Assembly (NCBI GenBank): GCA_964475515.1
Contig: CAYYWW010000020.1
Location: 1 to 16,125, forward strand
From: CAYYWW01 sp964475515
GTDB lineage: Archaea; Aenigmatarchaeota; Aenigmatarchaeia; QMZP01
Direction: 5' to 3'
Length of the DNA: 16,125 nucleotides
Shown here: one piece after another, positions 13,047 through 16,125 of the stretch
Position numbering within the stretch: the stretch's first letter is position 1
Layout: each line of letters begins with the position of its first letter
Position numbers and translations under genes: made by a program
The notes under the pieces: generated by a model
What the model saw: only the letters and a program-made list of their open reading frames with translations
Told to the model about the DNA's origin: nothing
The model's database searches: none

Positions 13047-13322
13047 ATGCAAAAAATTGATCTTCGATACGATATTGAAGCATCAATTTATACTGCTGTT
13101 TTTGGTTCTGTTGAGTCCGCTGTTTTTAATTTCTTTAATGGACTTGGATTGGATCATTCGGATAATATATATGATCTTCACGGGCCTTATTCATTAACAA
13201 GAAGTGCCTATAGAGATGGCACGAGGGTATTGCCTGTGGTATCTGGAATCTATGACACAATTCCTGGAATACCAGCCTATGTGCTCGGAAAAATTGCAAG
13301 GTTTATACACCGGAAGAAGTAG
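13047..13322 (+). CDS. Small orphan protein of unknown function
   Basis: This 91-residue ORF starts at ATG 13047 and ends with tandem TAG-TAA stops. The sequence is mixed in composition, with no clear transmembrane helix, a G-L-G-L-D-H stretch, an internal G-I-Y-D-T-I-P-G-I-P-A-Y segment and a basic C-terminus (R-F-I-H-R-K-K). I recognise no family. Support for it being real: plausible amino-acid composition, an upstream TATA region shared with the divergent gene, and an otherwise empty interval. Against: no good Shine-Dalgarno sequence and short length. The overlapping frame from 12988 gives an unlikely hydrophobic peptide and is set aside. Confidence 0.5.
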   Translation: MQKIDLRYDIEASIYTAVFGSVESAVFNFFNGLGLDHSDNIYDLHGPYSLTRSAYRDGTRVLPVVSGIYDTIPGIPAYVLGKIARFIHRKK

Positions 13323-13357
13323 TAAATGATTTTTCAATCTCAAGTTTTATATTACAA

Positions 13358-13366
13358 AATTAAATC
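13358..13366 (+). promoter_or_regulatory. TATA box for the tRNA methyltransferase gene
   Basis: AAATTAAAT is centred about 26 bp before ATG 13388, which has no Shine-Dalgarno sequence. This fits a leaderless transcript and supports ATG 13388 rather than the in-frame ATG at 13397. Confidence 0.45.
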
Positions 13367-13387
13367 ATATTAATTCCATTAGTATAG

Positions 13388-14614
13388 ATGATTCGAATGA
13401 AGGATTTCATTTTCATACTCGGAAAAAATATCGACTTATCCATAGCAGAAATAGTCAGTTATCTTGAAAAAAAGAAAATAAAATTTACTATTGTAGAAAA
13501 AGGTACCAATTTTTTGATAATCAGATCGGATGAGGAGACATGTGAAAAAATTATAGACGATCTCGGTGGAACAATAAAGATAGGTGAAGTGTTGTATGCA
13601 TTTGAATTTAAGGATATAAAAACTAGTGAAATGAGGTTTCAAGAATTGGATTTTTCTCAAATTTTTTCTGAACTGCCTCAAAAATTGCTTTTCGGTGTTA
13701 GTTCTTACGGTATTAGAAAATGGAAAACATTCGCAAAAATATTGAAGAAAAAAATGAAGGAATATGGTATAAAATCATCTTACTTTAATATCCCCAAAGA
13801 ACGCTCATGGCTGACACATGTTGAAGTTATTAAGAAGGGAATGGCTAAAGATTCTGTTGAGTTTCTAATCTGTAGAGGAAAAAATCTTTACATAGGAAAA
13901 ACTGTTGGTGTTCACAACCCGTTTGAATTTCAGAAAAGGGACGTTGGAAGACCATACCAACGGACCATATTTTCCATTCCACCGAGACTCGCACGAATAA
14001 TGATTAATTTATCCAAAGTTGAAAAAGGCGAACTGCTTCTCGATCCGTTTTGTGGTATAGGGAGTATACTCCAGGAAGCGGTTCTTTTCGGTATTAAAAT
14101 AATTGGTATTGACATAGATGAAAAATGTGTAAAGTACTGCAAGAAAAACCTTGAGTGGCTATCACAAGAGTATAGACTGGACATAGAAAATTTAGATAAT
14201 ATCATAGTGAAAGGAGATTCTTTGGATTTGCCAAGCTACCTGCAGAAAAATTCTGTTGATGCCATAGTAACAGAGCCGTATCTTGGACCGCCCTTGAAAA
14301 GAAAGCCAAAAAAACATGACGCAATGCAAATATTGAAGGAATTAAACGGATTTTACGGCAGGGCTATAAGACAGATGGTAAAAGTCTTAAAACCAGGAAA
14401 AAGAATTGTAATTGTTTCACCATGTTTTAGAGTTGGAAAGGAAATTAAAGGTATAGATATTAAGAAAATAGTTAAAGGTATAGAGCGCGGAAAAAAAGCA
14501 AGAATAGTAGACCCTCTATCAAAATATGGAATAAAACATAAGTTTCCATTTTATGATTTTGAGCAAAGACACAAAACGTTGAGACAAATCAATGTTATAG
14601 AGAAAATAAAATAA
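13388..14614 (+). CDS. THUMP-type tRNA guanosine N2-methyltransferase (Trm11/TrmG10-like)
   Basis: This 408-residue protein resembles archaeal COG1041 enzymes, which methylate N2 of G10 in tRNA. The N-terminal half (about 1-180) fits the ferredoxin-like plus THUMP RNA-binding region. The linker includes N-P-F-E-F-Q-K-R-D-V-G-R-P and P-P-R-L-A-R-I-M-I-N-L, typical of the family. The Rossmann methylase domain has the S-adenosylmethionine motif D-P-F-C-G-I-G (from D219) and the acidic motif II I-G-I-D-I-D-E. The expected catalytic D-P-P-Y is replaced by T-E-P-Y-L-G-P-P (295-302), so a Trm11-like or divergent specificity is possible. The stop is directly adjacent to the stop of the convergent aIF2-gamma gene. 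Confidence 0.82.
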   Translation: MIRMKDFIFILGKNIDLSIAEIVSYLEKKKIKFTIVEKGTNFLIIRSDEETCEKIIDDLGGTIKIGEVLYAFEFKDIKTSEMRFQELDFSQIFSELPQKLLFGVSSYGIRKWKTFAKILKKKMKEYGIKSSYFNIPKERSWLTHVEVIKKGMAKDSVEFLICRGKNLYIGKTVGVHNPFEFQKRDVGRPYQRTIFSIPPRLARIMINLSKVEKGELLLDPFCGIGSILQEAVLFGIKIIGIDIDEKCVKYCKKNLEWLSQEYRLDIENLDNIIVKGDSLDLPSYLQKNSVDAIVTEPYLGPPLKRKPKKHDAMQILKELNGFYGRAIRQMVKVLKPGKRIVIVSPCFRVGKEIKGIDIKKIVKGIERGKKARIVDPLSKYGIKHKFPFYDFEQRHKTLRQINVIEKIK

Positions 14615-15883
14615 TCAAACAATTTCACCCCAGCCTATAAGCCTCCAGCGACCCATTATTTGCTTAGATATGGAAACCTTTTCATCTTTTTCTGCGCAAA
14701 TGGGTATTTTTAGCTTTATCCCTAACTCGTTTTCTGATGCTGATGTTATTACACCAACGGTTCTTGTTATTCCTGCTGTCAGCATAAGAACCTCACCTGT
14801 TTTCGGTTTTTCTACCTTATATTCTTCTTTCATTCCCACAACCTTTTCGAAAAGATGAGGTTTTATTCTAATGTTTTCGATTGTGGGCGGTAATGTCCCT
14901 GGTTTACCTAACACATTTCCACCTAAACCATCAGATTTTGTTAAGAACGGGTCAAGTTTAGTTTGTACACCCAATAAACCTCCAGGGGTTGCTTCTTTAA
15001 GATCTTGACCTGCTTTTTGAAGTCCTGTTATTTCTGTTTTTATCGGTTCGAACCTGTCTTTTATTTTTACACCCGGGCGTATTTCAACAATATCACCTAC
15101 TTTAAGCTTACCTTGAATTAAACTTCCGCCCAAGACTCCTCCTTTTAGATCTTTTATTTCAGTGCCGGGTTTGTTCACATCAAAACTCCTTGCGACCAGC
15201 ATTTTTGCCGGTTTGTCAGGATCCCTTTTCGGTGTAGGTATGTATTCAACTATAGCTTGTATAAGAGCGTCTATGTTTATTCTCTGTTGGGCAGAAACAG
15301 GTATTATGGGCGCATTTTCAGCTATGGTTCCCTTGAGAAATTCCTTTATTTCATTGTAACTTTCTTTTGCTCTTTCCTCAGTTACTAAATCTATTTTGTT
15401 TTGAACCACAACTATGTTCTTTATTCCGACTATTTCCAATGCATTTAGATGCTCTCTTGTTTGTGGTTGTGGGCATTTCTCTGCTGCGCTTATCAAAAGC
15501 AACGCACCGTCCATCAGTGCTGCACCGGACAGAACAGTAGCCATCAATGTTTCGTGGCCTGGCGCATCAACAAACGAAACAGTTTTAATTGGCTCGCAAT
15601 CAGAAAAACATTTTATGCATTTCTTACTCGTCCCGTAAGCTTCATACCCATTGCATTTGGGACATTTATAAAAGGTAGCATCAGCATAACCTATTCTTAT
15701 AGTTATTCCCCTCTTTATCTCTTCGCTGTGTGTGTCTGTCCATTTTCCCGTAAGCGCTTCGGTAAGAGTAGTCTTGCCGTGATCTACGTGCCCAACCATT
15801 CCTATATTCATTTCAGGTAAAAATTTCTCTGATTTACTTTTTTTCTCTTCTTTCAATTTCTGTTTTTGTTTTTTCTGGGCCAC
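14615..15883 (-). CDS. eif2g: Translation initiation factor aIF2 subunit gamma
   Basis: This 422-residue GTPase delivers initiator Met-tRNA to the small ribosomal subunit as part of the aIF2 alpha-beta-gamma trimer. Motifs: G1 G-H-V-D-H-G-K-T (31-38), switch 1 with R-G-I-T-I-R-I-G-Y-A, a four-Cys zinc knuckle (C-P-K-C and C-I-K-C), G3 D-A-P-G-H, G4 N-K-I-D and G5 S-A-Q. The EF-Tu-like domains II and III follow, ending G-R-W-R-L-I-G-W-G. Length fits the archaeal family (about 410). The start is GTG 15883, preceded by AAGGTGAT; it gives an unusually lysine-rich 24-residue N-terminal extension, and Met25 is a less supported alternative. It is divergent from the tRNA-Lys gene with an 82-bp shared spacer. 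Confidence 0.96.
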   Translation of the reverse strand: MAQKKQKQKLKEEKKSKSEKFLPEMNIGMVGHVDHGKTTLTEALTGKWTDTHSEEIKRGITIRIGYADATFYKCPKCNGYEAYGTSKKCIKCFSDCEPIKTVSFVDAPGHETLMATVLSGAALMDGALLLISAAEKCPQPQTREHLNALEIVGIKNIVVVQNKIDLVTEERAKESYNEIKEFLKGTIAENAPIIPVSAQQRINIDALIQAIVEYIPTPKRDPDKPAKMLVARSFDVNKPGTEIKDLKGGVLGGSLIQGKLKVGDIVEIRPGVKIKDRFEPIKTEITGLQKAGQDLKEATPGGLLGVQTKLDPFLTKSDGLGGNVLGKPGTLPPTIENIRIKPHLFEKVVGMKEEYKVEKPKTGEVLMLTAGITRTVGVITSASENELGIKLKIPICAEKDEKVSISKQIMGRWRLIGWGEIV

Positions 15884-15965
15884 GAAATCACCTTAAAATG
15901 TCAAAATCTTGAATAAATATTTTTAGTATTAATGTTATTAATTAAAAGATAAATATAAGTAACAT
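15884..15965. promoter_or_regulatory. Shared divergent promoter spacer for aIF2-gamma and tRNA-Lys
   Basis: This AT-rich 82-bp stretch lies between two divergent genes. On the + strand AATTAAAAG (15940-15948) is at about -22 from the mature tRNA 5' end. On the - strand a TATTTAT-like box near 15914-15925 could start aIF2-gamma just upstream of its Shine-Dalgarno sequence. Confidence 0.4.
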
Positions 15966-15988
15966 GGGCCCGTAGCTCAGTCTGGTAG

Positions 15989-16007
15989 GCCTTTTCAAAG
16001 GACCAAA
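15989..16007 (+). other. tRNA intron 1 (position 22/23)
   Basis: This 19-nt insert splits the D-stem 3' strand (G22 from A23). The bulge-helix-bulge is nearly ideal: central helix TGGT (15983-15986) with ACCA (16002-16005), 5' bulge AGG cut AG/G, inner helix CCTT/AAGG with loop TTCA, and 3' bulge AAA cut AA/A. Splicing joins G to AGC, restoring GAGC against GCTC. Only the outer helix is weak. Confidence 0.8.
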
Positions 16008-16022
16008 AGCAACTGGCTCTTA

Positions 16023-16057
16023 ATTCAACACAGATTTGCATCGGAACTGTTGGAGAA
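16023..16057 (+). other. tRNA intron 2 (canonical position 37/38)
   Basis: This 35-nt insert lies one base after the anticodon. Central helix CTCT (16017-16020, including two anticodon bases) pairs with GGAG (16052-16055) with one G-U; 3' bulge AAA is cut AA/A before CCAG; 5' bulge TAA is cut TA/A. The intron interior can pair AACA with TGTT. Splicing yields the 7-nt loop CTCTTAA. Confidence 0.8.
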
Positions 16058-16079
16058 ACCAGAAGGTCGGGGGTTCGAA

Positions 16080-16125
16080 GCACAGCTCTTTACAGGAGTT
16101 AACAACTTCCACAAAGAGCTGTGGA
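16080..16125 (+). other. Probable tRNA intron 3 in the T-loop (truncated by window)
   Basis: After TTCGAA the expected T-stem closing strand is missing. Instead CACAGCTCTTT (16081-16091) and AAAGAGCTGTG (16113-16123) form a perfect 11-bp stem with a 21-nt loop. This suits the inner helix of a T-loop intron near position 59/60. The 3' splice junction and remaining tRNA are outside the window, so the call depends on what follows. Confidence 0.65.

Larger units (their letters stand above)
15966..16125 (+). tRNA. tRNA-Lys(CTT) with at least two, probably three, introns (3' end outside window)
   Basis: Removing two inserts gives a good tRNA. The 5' acceptor strand is GGGCCCG (15966-15972), then TA. 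The D-stem is GCTC/GAGC with loop AGTCTGGTA. Anticodon stem 5' ACTGG, loop CTCTTAA with anticodon CTT (16019-16021), 3' CCAGA, leaving a 27-43 A-A mismatch. The variable region is AGGTC, T-stem GGGGG (16069-16073) and T-loop TTCGAA (16074-16079). Position 60 should then be followed by CCCCC and CGGGCCC, but instead a new hairpin begins and runs to the window end. The anticodon CTT reads AAG (lysine). Introns: 22/23 and 37/38 in the window and one interrupting the T-loop near 59/60. Confidence 0.85.

Noticed and set aside
12988..13197. Alternative 69-codon + strand ORF overlapping 13047-13322
   Set aside because: It encodes a Leu/Ile/Phe-rich peptide typical of an out-of-frame AT-rich read and has no RBS; the 13047 frame has more protein-like composition.
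15901..16083. Reverse-strand ORF of 60 codons
   Set aside because: It runs through the tRNA-Lys gene and the promoter spacer; RNA-gene evidence explains the sequence better.
1..16125. CRISPR array, insertion sequence, integrase or attachment site
   Set aside because: I saw no spaced direct repeats, transposase or integrase motifs, or terminal inverted repeats; the only clear repeats are protein-level Cys modules.

Overview
The window reads as a piece of an AT-rich archaeal genome. The evidence is aIF2-gamma, a TIP49/RuvB-like ATPase, an archaeal-type 5S rRNA, TATA boxes about 27 bp before leaderless starts, class III (pilin-type) signal peptides, and a tRNA interrupted by bulge-helix-bulge introns. 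Stable RNAs (5S, tRNA, a structured leader) stand out as GC-rich islands, which fits a thermophile. The many small, fast-evolving, cysteine-rich surface genes suggest a DPANN-type lineage, but that assignment is inference.

Bases 1-9816 (+ strand) form one large surface-structure locus. It holds a tandem TadC/FlaJ-like membrane platform protein (2069-4141) and at least seven proteins with a type IV pilin-like N-terminus (short basic head, then a hydrophobic helix, often with a K-G/A processing site). Large cysteine-rich exported proteins surround them: a 26-Cys pilin-like protein cut by the window start, a 19-Cys repeat protein, and a membrane-anchored protein with two DUF333-like units and Cys-rich repeats. 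The most striking member is a pilin-like protein fused to a complete papain-family (C1A) cysteine protease. No assembly ATPase or prepilin peptidase is in the window. Genes overlap or nearly touch, and new TATA boxes appear before 2069, probably 6339, and 9289.

Bases 9817-11844 (- strand) carry a wHTH regulator and a TIP49/RuvBL-like AAA+ ATPase in one operon, followed by a separately promoted 5S rRNA.

Bases 11845-12085 are a divergent control region and the least expected part of the window. A GC-rich three-way-junction RNA (11945-12039) is followed by a 12-bp hairpin (12051-12082) that pairs the whole Shine-Dalgarno sequence of the small heat-shock protein gene hsp20. This looks like an archaeal RNA thermometer or riboswitch-type leader.

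Bases 12086-16125 hold hsp20, a PNPOx-like flavoprotein, a small orphan ORF, a Trm11/TrmG10-like tRNA guanosine methyltransferase that abuts the convergent aIF2-gamma gene with no gap, and a divergent tRNA-Lys(CTT). That tRNA is interrupted at 22/23, at 37/38 and again in the T-loop; its 3' end lies outside the window.
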